Origin: Bacillota bacterium
GTDB taxonomy: Bacteria; Bacillota; Clostridia; Christensenellales; QAND01
NCBI GenBank assembly: GCA_003150225.1
Contig: QAND01000005.1
Location: forward strand, 43,490 to 107,489
Direction of reading: 5' to 3'
Length of the DNA stretch: 64,000 nt
Part shown: positions 48,704 to 57,405 of the stretch, piece after piece
Position numbering within the stretch: the stretch's first letter is position 1
Layout of the letters: the number at the start of each line of letters is the position of its first letter
Position numbers and translations under genes: made by a program
The notes under the pieces: model-generated
The model's database searches: none
What the model was told of the DNA's origin: nothing
Seen by the model: the letters and a program-made list of their open reading frames with translations, nothing else

Positions 48704-48808
48704 GGGGACTACTGCCGGGCGACAGCCCCTTTCTCTTTCTGAAAAACATGAAATACGAAAGCCGGATCTCCTCAACGGCACATCCAGTTCTTCCATTAAC
48801 GGCACTGG

Positions 48809-49651
48809 CTAGCGCCGCTCCAGCTCCAAACGGCGCCTGGAGGATTCACAAAACCGCTCCATGAGCCGCTCCTCATCCTCCTTTTTGATGGCCTCCTTCA
48901 ATTCTTGGAATTGCATCTCAAAGTCCTCCATGGCCAATAGCAAATTCTCCCGGTTCCCCAGGAAAAGCTGGGACCATAAGGGCCCGTTGATATTGGCGAT
49001 CCGGGTCAGCTCCCGGTAGCTGTCCCCCACAAAGGAGCTGGTTTCCTGGGGATGGCGATCGCTGTTGATAAGGGCTACCGCCAGCACATGGGGCAGTTGG
49101 GAGGTAAAACCGATCATCCGATCATGCTCCTCCGGTGAGATGCGCCTGATCCTGCCAAACCCCAGCTCCAGAACCAGATCTTCCACCAATCGGATGCTCT
49201 CTTCCCGGTTTCCCGGCCGGGGAACGATGAGATAGTTGGCTCCAAGGAATACCTCCGCACTGGCAAAATCAATGCCCTCTTTTTCCCTTCCGGCCATGGG
49301 ATGGCCTAAAACAAAGTCCACCCCTGGAGCCAGAAGGTCATCCAGTTCCCGGCATAGAGGGCCTTTGATGCCGCTAACGTCGGTAAGGACGGTGCCCGGC
49401 CTCAGGCAGCTTCCATGCTCCCGTAAAAAGGCAGGTACATCCTTAGGATACACCGCCAATATGGTAAGATCCGCGCGGGGCAGTACCGCCTCGGGATCGA
49501 CGCTGCCCTCCCGAATCATTCCTCGGCAAAGGGCCTTTTGGATGGTATCGGGATTCCGGTCCACTCCAAAAACGGTGTGGTCGCTTTTCTCCAACAGGGC
49601 CTGGGCGAAGGATCCCCCAATAACCCCCAAGCCAACAATGGCAATGTTCAT
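48809..49651 (-). CDS. tyrA: Prephenate dehydrogenase
   Basis: Oxidatively decarboxylates prephenate to hydroxyphenylpyruvate for tyrosine. 280 residues: Rossmann motif VGLGVIGGSFA (residues 6-16), DVSGIKG, LGHPMAGREKEG and the helical dimer domain with FTSQLPHVLAVALI. No C-terminal ACT domain. Its start overlaps the aroQ stop by four bases; it is the last gene of the aromatic operon. Confidence 0.95.
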   Translation of the reverse strand: MNIAIVGLGVIGGSFAQALLEKSDHTVFGVDRNPDTIQKALCRGMIREGSVDPEAVLPRADLTILAVYPKDVPAFLREHGSCLRPGTVLTDVSGIKGPLCRELDDLLAPGVDFVLGHPMAGREKEGIDFASAEVFLGANYLIVPRPGNREESIRLVEDLVLELGFGRIRRISPEEHDRMIGFTSQLPHVLAVALINSDRHPQETSSFVGDSYRELTRIANINGPLWSQLFLGNRENLLLAMEDFEMQFQELKEAIKKEDEERLMERFCESSRRRLELERR

Positions 49652-50094
49652 GTCCGTTTTCCTTTCAGATGATGGTTCAATGTGTAAAGCGCCAGGATAT
49701 AGCCGTATTCCCCCAGTCCGCAGATCTGGCCCAGACAGACCGGCGCCGTCACCGAGCGGCTCCGAAACTCCTCCCGAGCGTGGATATTGGATAGGTGCAC
49801 CTCCACCGTGGGGATGGATACCGATTGAATGGCGTCATGGATGGCATAACTGGTATGGGTATAGGCGCCGGGATTTAGGATGATCCCATCCACCCCGTCA
49901 TGGTAGGCCTTCTGAAAAGCATCGATGATGGCGCCCTCGCAGTTGCTCTGAAAAAACGCCATCGTATGGCCCAGCTTCCGAGCCTCCTCCTCTATCCGAG
50001 CGTTGATCTGCTCCAGTCCCACGCTGCCGTAAATCTGCGGCTCCCGAATCCCAAGAAAGTTCATATTAGGGCCGTTGATCACCAATAGGTTCAT
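49648..50094 (-). CDS. aroQ: 3-dehydroquinate dehydratase, type II
   Basis: 148-residue type II enzyme converting dehydroquinate to dehydroshikimate. Typical features: INGPNMNFLGIREPQIYG with the catalytic Tyr, NCEGAIIDAFQKA, LNPGAYTHTSYAIHDA, VEVHLSNIHAREEFR. Overlaps aroK and tyrA by four bases each, so translation is coupled along the operon. Confidence 0.96.
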   Translation of the reverse strand: MNLLVINGPNMNFLGIREPQIYGSVGLEQINARIEEEARKLGHTMAFFQSNCEGAIIDAFQKAYHDGVDGIILNPGAYTHTSYAIHDAIQSVSIPTVEVHLSNIHAREEFRSRSVTAPVCLGQICGLGEYGYILALYTLNHHLKGKRT

Positions 50095-50594
50095 CCGATT
50101 CCTTCCTCCTTCAGATAGACCAGGATGGCGGCCACCGCCGCCTCCTGGGTCGCATCGTTTTGAATCACCGCGTCCCCGGCCGCCCGGTACAGGGAATAAC
50201 GGTCCGCATAGAGCTGATACAATCGATCCATTCCATCCCGCAGCAGCGGACGGGTGGATCGGTCAATATCCCCAGCGATATGGGCCAGGGGCCTATCCAG
50301 GAACAACACAGGCCCACCGGCTTTCAGAGCGTCAATGTTGCCAGGGGTTAGGACTACCCCCCCGCCGCAGGCCACTACCGTAGGCCTGTCAACGCTGGAT
50401 AAGCGGGCACAGACCCGGGCCTCCCATTGGCGGAATACCGGCTCCCCTTGGGAAAATAGCTCTGGGATGGTGCGTCCCGCCATATCCTGGATGGCGTCGT
50501 CCATATCCACAAAATCCCATCCCAATTCCCGCGCAACCAGCCTTCCCAAAGTGGTCTTCCCACTGCCCGGCATACCAATTAGAGACAGGATCAT
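50091..50594 (-). CDS. aroK: Shikimate kinase
   Basis: 167 residues, P-loop GMPGSGKTTLG, shikimate-binding Asp in DMDDAIQ, the CGGGVVL motif and lid arginines in DRSTRPLL. Phosphorylates shikimate at O3. Overlaps both neighbours by four bases. Confidence 0.95.
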   Translation of the reverse strand: MILSLIGMPGSGKTTLGRLVARELGWDFVDMDDAIQDMAGRTIPELFSQGEPVFRQWEARVCARLSSVDRPTVVACGGGVVLTPGNIDALKAGGPVLFLDRPLAHIAGDIDRSTRPLLRDGMDRLYQLYADRYSLYRAAGDAVIQNDATQEAAVAAILVYLKEEGIG

Positions 50595-51391
50595 CGCCGA
50601 TGCCTCCCCTCATGCAGAGCGCCCCAGGCCTCTTTATAGGCCGCTTCCCCAATCCTTTGGGGAATGTCCCGCTCCTGCCAAAGCTCCTGTGCCCGCACCG
50701 CTTGGCTTACCAGCATCCAAAGCCCTCCACAGGTGCGCTTGCCCAGCGTTCGGCCCAGTACCAGAAGCTTGGTCTCCAGAGGATTGTAGATTAAATCCAC
50801 AATATCCTCATGCCGCTCGATGACGGTGGGCCCCACCGGGCAGGCGTCCGTATGAGGATGCATTCCAACGGGGGTACAGTTGACCAGCACATCCCCTTCC
50901 CAGCGTTCCAGTTCCCGGTAGGAGCGTTCCCCCTCTCGTGGCGTGCGGCTCACCAGGGTCACCTCCCCACCTCCATCCCGGATGGCCGTGGTCACCGCCC
51001 GGCTGGCACCTCCCGTTCCCAAAACGGTAAACCGCCGGCCGGACACGCCGATGCCCTTCTGCGCCAGCATGGCCAGAAATCCATGGTAATCGGTATTATC
51101 CCCGTATAATAGTCCATCCCGCAAAGCGACGGTATTGATGGCCCCGATGCGTTCTGCCTGGGGAGAAAGAACATCCATCTGCTCCATCACCGTCCGTTTA
51201 TAGGGGATGGTAACGTTGACTCCTCGGATGCCAAGGGTCCGGATAGCTTCCCCAAGGCCGCCGATGCGGCCGCGGGGAACCTCTATCAGATGATAGGTGC
51301 CGGGGACGCCCAACTCCTTTAAGATGCGGGTATGAATCAGGGGGGACAGGCTATGGCCCAGAACCTCCCCGATCAATCCATAACATTCCAT
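50591..51391 (-). CDS. aroE: Shikimate dehydrogenase
   Basis: 266-residue NADPH enzyme reducing dehydroshikimate. Shikimate site in GHSLSPLIH and NVTIPYKRTV, NTDYHGF, and nucleotide motif LGTGGASRAV. No strong SD (GAGGATTGGTGAG upstream). Between pheA (34 bases away) and aroK (overlapping). Confidence 0.95.
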   Translation of the reverse strand: MECYGLIGEVLGHSLSPLIHTRILKELGVPGTYHLIEVPRGRIGGLGEAIRTLGIRGVNVTIPYKRTVMEQMDVLSPQAERIGAINTVALRDGLLYGDNTDYHGFLAMLAQKGIGVSGRRFTVLGTGGASRAVTTAIRDGGGEVTLVSRTPREGERSYRELERWEGDVLVNCTPVGMHPHTDACPVGPTVIERHEDIVDLIYNPLETKLLVLGRTLGKRTCGGLWMLVSQAVRAQELWQERDIPQRIGEAAYKEAWGALHEGRHRR

Positions 51392-51425
51392 AGATGCTCA
51401 CCAATCCTCACAACGACTGTGGTTT

Positions 51426-52571
51426 TTAGCCGCCTAAAGTTCGTCCTCCCATTTTATGGGCCTGATAGATTCCCAGCAGCCGCCAATGTTCGCTTAGGGA
51501 CTGGGCAACCATTTCCGCCTCCTGGAAGTTCTCCCCCAAATCCCCGGAAAAATCCCCGTAAAAGCGGTATTCAAAGGGGCGGTGAGGGATGGGCCTCGAC
51601 TCGATCTTGGTCATGTTGATGCCCCTTTGGGCAAAGACAGTCAACAGCTGTGCTAGGGTGCCCGGGCGGTTCTTTAGGGTGAATACCGCCGTGGCCTTGT
51701 TCCCCGGCCCCCTCATGGGTTCCCGGGTCACCACCAAAAAACGGGTGTTATTGTCCCGCACATCGTTGATGGCCTCCGCTAAAATCGTAAGACCGTAGAG
51801 GCTTGCCGCCCGTCGGCTGGCAATGGCCGCCCGGGTTTGGTCGCCGCACTCAGACACATATTTGGCGCTGGTAGCAGTATTGTAATAGGGAATCAGCCTC
51901 CACCCAGGGTGGGTATGGAGGAACCCCGCGCACTGAGCGATCCCCTGGCTATGGGAATAAACCTCCCGGATGTCGTCGAGGCGAGCACCCGGCAGAGCGA
52001 GAAGGTGCTGCTGCACCCCGATGACCCGCTCCCCCACCACGCTGAGGTTATACTTCTCCAAAAGGTCATATACCTCAAAGACCGATCCTGTGGTGGTGTT
52101 TTCCACCGGCAGGACCCCGCAGGGGACTTCCCCACCCTGTACCAGCTGGCAGAGCTCCTCAAAGGTATCGGTTCGCCGGACGGGGACCTCCTCCCCAAAC
52201 AGTTCCCGGAGGGCCTGTTCTGAGAAGGACCCCGGAACTCCCTGATAGGCGATGGCTCCCTGCGCTCTCAAGGGGGAAAGCTCCTGGCAGGATTGCCGCT
52301 CCTCCGACAAAAGCTGGCGCTGATAATCCTTGCTGATGTTCATAAGAGCGGTATACAGTTCCCGCACGCCGGCATCATAGGCGTGGTTCTCCAACAACGC
52401 CTGTACCTTTTCCAGCACCTGGGCCTCCCGGGTTCCCTGGAAAACCTCCAGGTTATGGGCCAGCTTATACCGGGCAACATCCAACACCACATCCATCCGC
52501 TCCTCAAAAAGGGCGGTGATCTTCCGGTCAATGGCGTCAATTCGATTCCGATATTCCGTCAAATCCCCCAT
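51426..52571 (-). CDS. pheA: Bifunctional chorismate mutase/prephenate dehydratase
   Basis: 381 residues in three parts: an AroQ-type chorismate mutase (about 1-85, YRNRIDAIDRKITALFEERM), prephenate dehydratase (about 105-285, GSFSEQAL, VENTTTGSVFEVYDLL, NNTRFLVV) and a C-terminal ACT domain with KIESRPIPHRPFEYRF, the phenylalanine feedback site. Start ATG 52571 follows AGGAGAGAGCGGC and overlaps the aroC end by 13 bases; the frame extends upstream inside aroC without a start signal. Makes phenylpyruvate for Phe. Confidence 0.95.
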   Translation of the reverse strand: MGDLTEYRNRIDAIDRKITALFEERMDVVLDVARYKLAHNLEVFQGTREAQVLEKVQALLENHAYDAGVRELYTALMNISKDYQRQLLSEERQSCQELSPLRAQGAIAYQGVPGSFSEQALRELFGEEVPVRRTDTFEELCQLVQGGEVPCGVLPVENTTTGSVFEVYDLLEKYNLSVVGERVIGVQQHLLALPGARLDDIREVYSHSQGIAQCAGFLHTHPGWRLIPYYNTATSAKYVSECGDQTRAAIASRRAASLYGLTILAEAINDVRDNNTRFLVVTREPMRGPGNKATAVFTLKNRPGTLAQLLTVFAQRGINMTKIESRPIPHRPFEYRFYGDFSGDLGENFQEAEMVAQSLSEHWRLLGIYQAHKMGGRTLGG

Positions 52572-53653
52572 GCCGCTCTCTCCTTTAACAACTCCACCAT
52601 GGCCATAGCCGCTACCCCCTCGATAACCGGTACCGCCCGGGGCACGATGCAAGGATCATGACGACCGCCCGTCTGAATGGGCTCCTCACGATGCCGGACG
52701 AGGGATACCGTTTGCTGCTCCCGATGGATGGAAGCGGTGGGCCGAACGGCCGCCCGAAACACCACCGGCATGCCACAGGTGATGCCCCCCTGGATACCGC
52801 CCCCTCGATTGGTACGGGTTTTCACTGCGTCCCCTTCCAAATAGAATTCATCGTTGCACTGGCTACCCCGCAGGGCCGCCATGGCAAATCCCAATCCGAA
52901 TTCTACTCCTTTGACGGCGGGAACCGAAAACAACAAATGGGCGATCACCGATTCTGCCGAATCAAAGAAAGGAGCGCCCAGCCCCGCAGGAACCCCGAAG
53001 ATTCCGCACTCGATGACGCCCCCTAGGGAATCCCCCTCCATGCGGGCAGCGTCAATCGCCTGTTCCATGGGCTTCCGTTTGGCTGGATCCAGCAAGGGCA
53101 GCACCTCCTTTGCCAGCTCTGGCAGGCGGGGATCCCCCGTTGGCACATCCAAAAGCCGCGCGTCCTGAATCCCCCCAAGGGCAGCCACATGGGCGTAGAC
53201 GTCAATCCCATGGCGGCGCAGGATCTGTTTGCAGACCGCCCCACAAAATACCAAGGGTGCGGTGATCCGTCCAGAAAAATGTCCCCCGCCATGATGGTCC
53301 TCAAATCCGCCATACCGTACATGCCCGGTATAATCGGCATGCCCCGGACGGAGCAAATCCAACTCTTCCCCGTAATCCCCGCTATGGGCGCCGGTATTGG
53401 CAATGGTAGCGGAAAGGGGGGTGCCGGTGGTCCTCCCCCGATACAGGCCGCTCAAAATCCGGGGCGTGTCCGCCTCCTGGCGCTGGGTGGAGAGCGAATT
53501 CCGCCCAGGCGCCCGCCGTGCCATCTCAAAAGCAATGGCATCCAGATCCAGGGGCAGCCCACTTGGCAGGCCGTCTATGGTGATGCCGATGGCCGGGCCG
53601 TGGGACTCCCCGTAAATGCTTACGCGCAGATAATTACCCCATTGTCCACTCAT
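52559..53653 (-). CDS. aroC: Chorismate synthase
   Basis: 364-residue FMN-dependent enzyme turning EPSP into chorismate. Motifs: GESHGPAIG near the N-terminus, RAPGRNSLSTQRQEAD, GGFEDHHGGGHFSGR and TRTNRGGGIQGGITCGMPV. SD AGGAGGAAAAGCGG. Overlaps aroA by 20 bases. Confidence 0.96.
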   Translation of the reverse strand: MSGQWGNYLRVSIYGESHGPAIGITIDGLPSGLPLDLDAIAFEMARRAPGRNSLSTQRQEADTPRILSGLYRGRTTGTPLSATIANTGAHSGDYGEELDLLRPGHADYTGHVRYGGFEDHHGGGHFSGRITAPLVFCGAVCKQILRRHGIDVYAHVAALGGIQDARLLDVPTGDPRLPELAKEVLPLLDPAKRKPMEQAIDAARMEGDSLGGVIECGIFGVPAGLGAPFFDSAESVIAHLLFSVPAVKGVEFGLGFAMAALRGSQCNDEFYLEGDAVKTRTNRGGGIQGGITCGMPVVFRAAVRPTASIHREQQTVSLVRHREEPIQTGGRHDPCIVPRAVPVIEGVAAMAMVELLKERAAWGI

Positions 53654-54917
53654 CCGCTTTTCCTCCTAACGCCGTAAAATCCCGGAAAAATCCCGGATAG
53701 GACTTCCGTACACAGGGATAGTCCTCAAGGTAAATGGGCTCCTGGCAGACCGTGGCGGCCACGGCCAGCATCATGGCGATGCGGTGATCCCCGTGGCTCC
53801 ACACCGTGGCACCCCCGGCAAGGCGCTCCACCCCCTGAATAAGAAATCCATCGGGAGTCTCCTCAATCCTGGCTCCCAGCTTGCTCAGTTCCTGGGCGGT
53901 AGCCGCCAGCCGGTCGCACTCCTTGATCCGCAGACGGGCCGCTCCGGTGATTTTCGTTTCCCCATGACAAAGACAAGCCGCCAAAGCCGCAATGGGCACG
54001 ATATCGGGGCACTGGCTGCCATCGATATGAGTGGCCGTGAGCCGCTTTGGCGGAAGGACAGCGCCTCCATCCATCCGGCAGCCCATTCGAGAAAGGATAT
54101 CCAGGATAGCCCGATCCCCTTGGGCGCTGTTGGAATCAAGCCCTGTCACCGACACACGGCTGCCCAACGCATCGGCAACCAGATAAAAAGCGGCCTGGGA
54201 ATAATCCCCCTCTACCGCCCCGTCCCGGGGCCGATACCGTTGCCTGCCAGGAATATGGAATCTCTGATACATCTGGTTTTCCACCTGGATCCCATGGGCA
54301 AAAAGAGCCGAAAGGGTTAGATCCAAATACCCCTTGGATTCCATAGGCGTGGTGATGACCAGATCAGAATCCCCTTCCAAAACAGGCAGGGCCAACAGCA
54401 AACCGGTGATGAACTGGGAGCTGATGTCCCCTGGAACGGCATAGGTTCCCGGCGTCAGCCGTCCCTGAACCAGCAAATCCAGGTGTTCCCCCCGCCCTTC
54501 CTCATAGCGGATGTCCTGGGCCCGTGCGATATCCCGATACACCGTCATGGGGCGCTTGTGAAGGTTCCCCCGGCCGATGAACCGCACCGGCCTATTTTGC
54601 GTCAGCGCCAGGGGTACCAGGAACCGCAGGGTCGAGCCCGACTCGTTGCAGTCAATGGTAATTTCCCCATCGCCGGTCCCGGTCTGGATGCTAGCTCCGT
54701 CCAGAATAAGGGTATCTCCCTCAAAGGTCCATTCCGCTCCCAGGGCTCGAAGGCCCTTGAGGGTGGCCAGGATGTCGTCAGACGGGTCGATGCCGGTGAT
54801 GCGGCTCTTCCCCTCCGCTAGGGCGGCACAGATGCACAAGCGATGGGCCATGCTCTTGCTGGGAGGCGCCGGAACGGTCCCGGCTAGGAGCCCAGGCTGG
54901 ATTCTCATGGTTTTCAT
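53634..54917 (-). CDS. aroA: 5-enolpyruvylshikimate-3-phosphate synthase
   Basis: 427 residues of the two-domain EPSP synthase fold: PAPPSKSMAHRLCICAAL, NESGSTLRFLVPLAL, DYSQAAFYLVADAL, KECDRLAATAQELSKLG and HRIAMMLAVAA. Target class of glyphosate; class not assigned by eye. Its start overlaps the aroB stop by four bases. Confidence 0.96.
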   Translation of the reverse strand: MKTMRIQPGLLAGTVPAPPSKSMAHRLCICAALAEGKSRITGIDPSDDILATLKGLRALGAEWTFEGDTLILDGASIQTGTGDGEITIDCNESGSTLRFLVPLALTQNRPVRFIGRGNLHKRPMTVYRDIARAQDIRYEEGRGEHLDLLVQGRLTPGTYAVPGDISSQFITGLLLALPVLEGDSDLVITTPMESKGYLDLTLSALFAHGIQVENQMYQRFHIPGRQRYRPRDGAVEGDYSQAAFYLVADALGSRVSVTGLDSNSAQGDRAILDILSRMGCRMDGGAVLPPKRLTATHIDGSQCPDIVPIAALAACLCHGETKITGAARLRIKECDRLAATAQELSKLGARIEETPDGFLIQGVERLAGGATVWSHGDHRIAMMLAVAATVCQEPIYLEDYPCVRKSYPGFFRDFTALGGKADEWTMG

Positions 54918-55981
54918 GCTGATAGCTCCTTAAAAAAAGCTGAGGTGGTATCGTAGAGATAGGCCTCCCCGATTCGTTTCAATAATACCACCTTTAGCAC
55001 CGATCCCAAATTCTTTTTATCCCGGGCTACGGCGGCTAGTATTTCCTTGCCGTTCAATAGAGGATGCTCTACGGGCAGATCATAGACGGAAAGCACCCGC
55101 CGGATGCGGTCCGCTGTCCCTCGAGGAGTGAGGCCCTTTTTCTCCGCCAGACGGGTGATGGCTACCATTCCAACGGCCACCGCCTCCCCATGGGTAAGCC
55201 CCTCATACTGCTCTATCGTCTCAATGGCATGGCCCAGGGTATGGCCGAAGTTCAGCGCCATCCGCTCCCCCCGATCCCGGGGATCCCGCTCCACATAATC
55301 CCGTTTGATAGCCAAGCACCGGCAGATGATCTCCTCCATCCTTCCCCATAGGGCCTCTGGGCCCTGTTCCAGTAGGGAGAACAACTCTCCATCCCCGATG
55401 CAGCCATACTTTACGACCTCCCCCATGCCGTCAGCGTATACCCGCTGGGGCAGGGTGGAGAGAAGACCGGGATCCACGAACACCATCCGAGGCTGGTAGA
55501 AGCTGCCGACGAGGTTTTTCCCCTCCGGCAGGTCCACCGCCACTTTGCCTCCAATGGAGCTGTCCACCTGAGCCAACAGGGAGGTGGGCACCTGGATGTA
55601 CGGCACCCCCCGCAGATAGGTAGCGGCGGCAAAACCCGCCAGGTCGCCGATGACCCCGCCCCCTAGAGCCAGCACCAGATCCTTCCGGGTGCAACCCAGA
55701 GCCAGAAGATCCTCATAGATGCGGGGTAGGTTCCCAAAGGACTTGGTGGCTTCTCCCGCCGGAAGCACCGTCCGGCCCACGGTAAAACCGTGGTGCCGGA
55801 GCTCCGCTTCCACCCGGTCCCCGTAAAGGGCGCTCACATGGCGGTCGGTCACCACCAGGATACGGGCCCCGGAATATTCCTCCCTGAGATGCTCCCCCAT
55901 CCGGTCCAGCATGCCGTTCCCCAGAAGAATGGGATAGCTTTCTGGCCCCAAATTTACATGGATGCGCCGTTCCCCTTCCAT
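54914..55981 (-). CDS. aroB: 3-dehydroquinate synthase
   Basis: 355-residue NAD- and metal-dependent enzyme making dehydroquinate from DAHP. LALGGGVIGDLAGFAAATYLRG in two blocks, QVPTSLLAQVDSSIGGK, NLVGSFYQP, and metal His/Glu in NFGHTLGHAIE with GEAVAVGM. SD AAGGAGACGGTT. Second gene of the operon, ten bases after aroF. Confidence 0.96.
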   Translation of the reverse strand: MEGERRIHVNLGPESYPILLGNGMLDRMGEHLREEYSGARILVVTDRHVSALYGDRVEAELRHHGFTVGRTVLPAGEATKSFGNLPRIYEDLLALGCTRKDLVLALGGGVIGDLAGFAAATYLRGVPYIQVPTSLLAQVDSSIGGKVAVDLPEGKNLVGSFYQPRMVFVDPGLLSTLPQRVYADGMGEVVKYGCIGDGELFSLLEQGPEALWGRMEEIICRCLAIKRDYVERDPRDRGERMALNFGHTLGHAIETIEQYEGLTHGEAVAVGMVAITRLAEKKGLTPRGTADRIRRVLSVYDLPVEHPLLNGKEILAAVARDKKNLGSVLKVVLLKRIGEAYLYDTTSAFFKELSA

Positions 55982-55991
55982 AACCGTCTCC

Positions 55992-57005
55992 TTATAGCTC
56001 CCGGCCCACCGCCTGGGCGATCACCCGAAGTTCCTTCACTAGCTCATCCAGCACGCAGGGCTTGATGGACTGCTGGCCATCGCACAGAGCATGGGCGGGA
56101 TCGTTGTGTACCTCAATCATCAGCCCATCGGCTCCCACCGCGATGGCCGCCTTGGCAAGGGGGGATACCATCCACCACTTGCCGGTGGCGTGGCTGGGAT
56201 CCACCAGGATGGGCAGGTGGCTCAACCTCTTGATGGCAGGCACAGCTCCCAAGTCGGTGGTATTGCGGGTGTAGGTCTCGTAGGTGCGAATGCCCCGTTC
56301 ACAGAGGATGACATTCTCGTTGCCGCCCGCCATGATGTATTCCGCAGACATCAGCCACTCCTCGTAGGTGGCGCAGAGACCCCGCTTTAGCAGGATGGGC
56401 TTGTGGATCTTGCCCAGCTGTTTCAAAAGATCGAAGTTCTGCATGTTCCGGGCGCCCACCTGGATGACATCTACATCCCGGACGAAGACGTCGATGTCAT
56501 CGGGGGACATGAGCTCCGATACGATGGGCAGGCCGGTGATGGCCCGGGCCTCCTTCAAGAGCTCCAGGCCCTGGTATTTCAGCCCCTGGAAAGCGTAGGG
56601 GGAGGTACGGGGCTTGAAGGCGCCGCCCCGGAGGAATCCCGCCCCAGACTCCTTGACGCTCTTTGCCACCGATACGATCTGCTCCTCACTCTCCACCGAG
56701 CAGGGCCCGGCAATAAGGGCCAGCTTCACGTCCCCGATGGTCCGATCCCCCACCGTTACCACGGTGTTCTCGGGATGGAAGCTGCGGTTGGCTTTTTTGA
56801 AGGGTTCCGCCACATGCATGACCCGCTCTACATTGCGGTTGGCCTCGATGCGGGAGGGATCGATCTTGCTGGTATCCCCCACCAAGCCCAGGATGATGAG
56901 CTCTTTCCCCACCACGGGGTTTACCTCCACCCCCTGAGCGGAGAGCTGATCGGTGAGTTTGTCGATTTCCTTCTGCTGGGTTCCCTGTTTCAATACCACA
57001 ATCAT
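55992..57005 (-). CDS. aroF: 3-deoxy-D-arabino-heptulosonate-7-phosphate synthase
   Basis: 337-residue class I-beta DAHP synthase: an N-terminal ferredoxin-like regulatory domain of about 65 residues (QGVEVNPVVGKELIILGLVG) and a TIM barrel with LIAGPCSVES, FKPRTSPYAFQG, QVGARNMQNFDLLK, ILLKRG and DPSHATGKWW. First gene of the aromatic operon and first step of the pathway. ATG 57005 is nine bases after AAGGAG; a TTG nine bases earlier abuts the SD. Controlled by the upstream leader peptide/terminator. Confidence 0.95.
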   Translation of the reverse strand: MIVVLKQGTQQKEIDKLTDQLSAQGVEVNPVVGKELIILGLVGDTSKIDPSRIEANRNVERVMHVAEPFKKANRSFHPENTVVTVGDRTIGDVKLALIAGPCSVESEEQIVSVAKSVKESGAGFLRGGAFKPRTSPYAFQGLKYQGLELLKEARAITGLPIVSELMSPDDIDVFVRDVDVIQVGARNMQNFDLLKQLGKIHKPILLKRGLCATYEEWLMSAEYIMAGGNENVILCERGIRTYETYTRNTTDLGAVPAIKRLSHLPILVDPSHATGKWWMVSPLAKAAIAVGADGLMIEVHNDPAHALCDGQQSIKPCVLDELVKELRVIAQAVGREL

Positions 57006-57035
57006 GACATTCAACTCCTTAAAAAATGATAAAAC

Positions 57036-57066
57036 AAAAAGGAGAGCCCTTTTATGAGCTCTCCTT
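57036..57066 (-). terminator. Attenuator terminator of the aromatic operon
   Basis: AAGGAGAGC and GCTCTCCTT (57058-57066 with 57039-57047 on the minus strand) form a 9-bp stem, followed by TTTTTGTTTT, 30 bases upstream of aroF and 30 bases downstream of the leader peptide stop. Confidence 0.88.
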
Positions 57067-57095
57067 ACGTTCCCGGTTCTGCTATCCCTGGCGGC

Positions 57096-57230
57096 TTATG
57101 CCCCCAAGGCCATAGGATGGCTACATAAAAGGATGTTTTTTGGGAAGCGGAAAAAGCCGAAGCTAAAATAGCTCCGGTAAGTAAAGCCGAAAAAGTTAAC
57201 GCTATGGGCTTTACCCGCCAATCCTTTCAT
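57096..57230 (-). CDS. Phe/Tyr-rich leader peptide of the aro operon
   Basis: 44 codons with a good SD (GGAGG five bases before the ATG). Residues 13-29 contain eight Phe and two Tyr among 17 residues (NFFGFTYRSYF, SFGFFRF), then PKNILLC. An 8-bp hairpin with one G-U pair, CCGGAGCT/AGCTTCGG, lies over the aromatic codons, and an intrinsic terminator follows the stop. This is the architecture of E. coli PheL-type attenuation: stalling at Phe/Tyr codons when charged tRNA is short would favour read-through into aroF. No homologue is recognised. Confidence 0.8.
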   Translation of the reverse strand: MKGLAGKAHSVNFFGFTYRSYFSFGFFRFPKNILLCSHPMALGA

Positions 57231-57264
57231 AACATCCTCCAGGCCATGCCATGTGATTGATGTT

Positions 57265-57293
57265 ATTATATGCAGGCGAGCCGGTCATGTCAA
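57265..57293 (-). promoter_or_regulatory. Consensus promoter of the aromatic operon
   Basis: On the minus strand TTGACA (57288-57293), exactly 17 bases, TATAAT (57265-57270). Predicted start near 57258, about 28 bases upstream of the leader peptide. Confidence 0.9.
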
Positions 57294-57405
57294 CGAATTT
57301 TTGCGATTTTTTCAGCTCAGTTTTCGGGAATCCCTTTGTTCCCAGCAACCCTTGGCTTATAATGGATGGGATAACGATGCCGAAATTCCGGCAGAAGGAG
57401 CCGTC

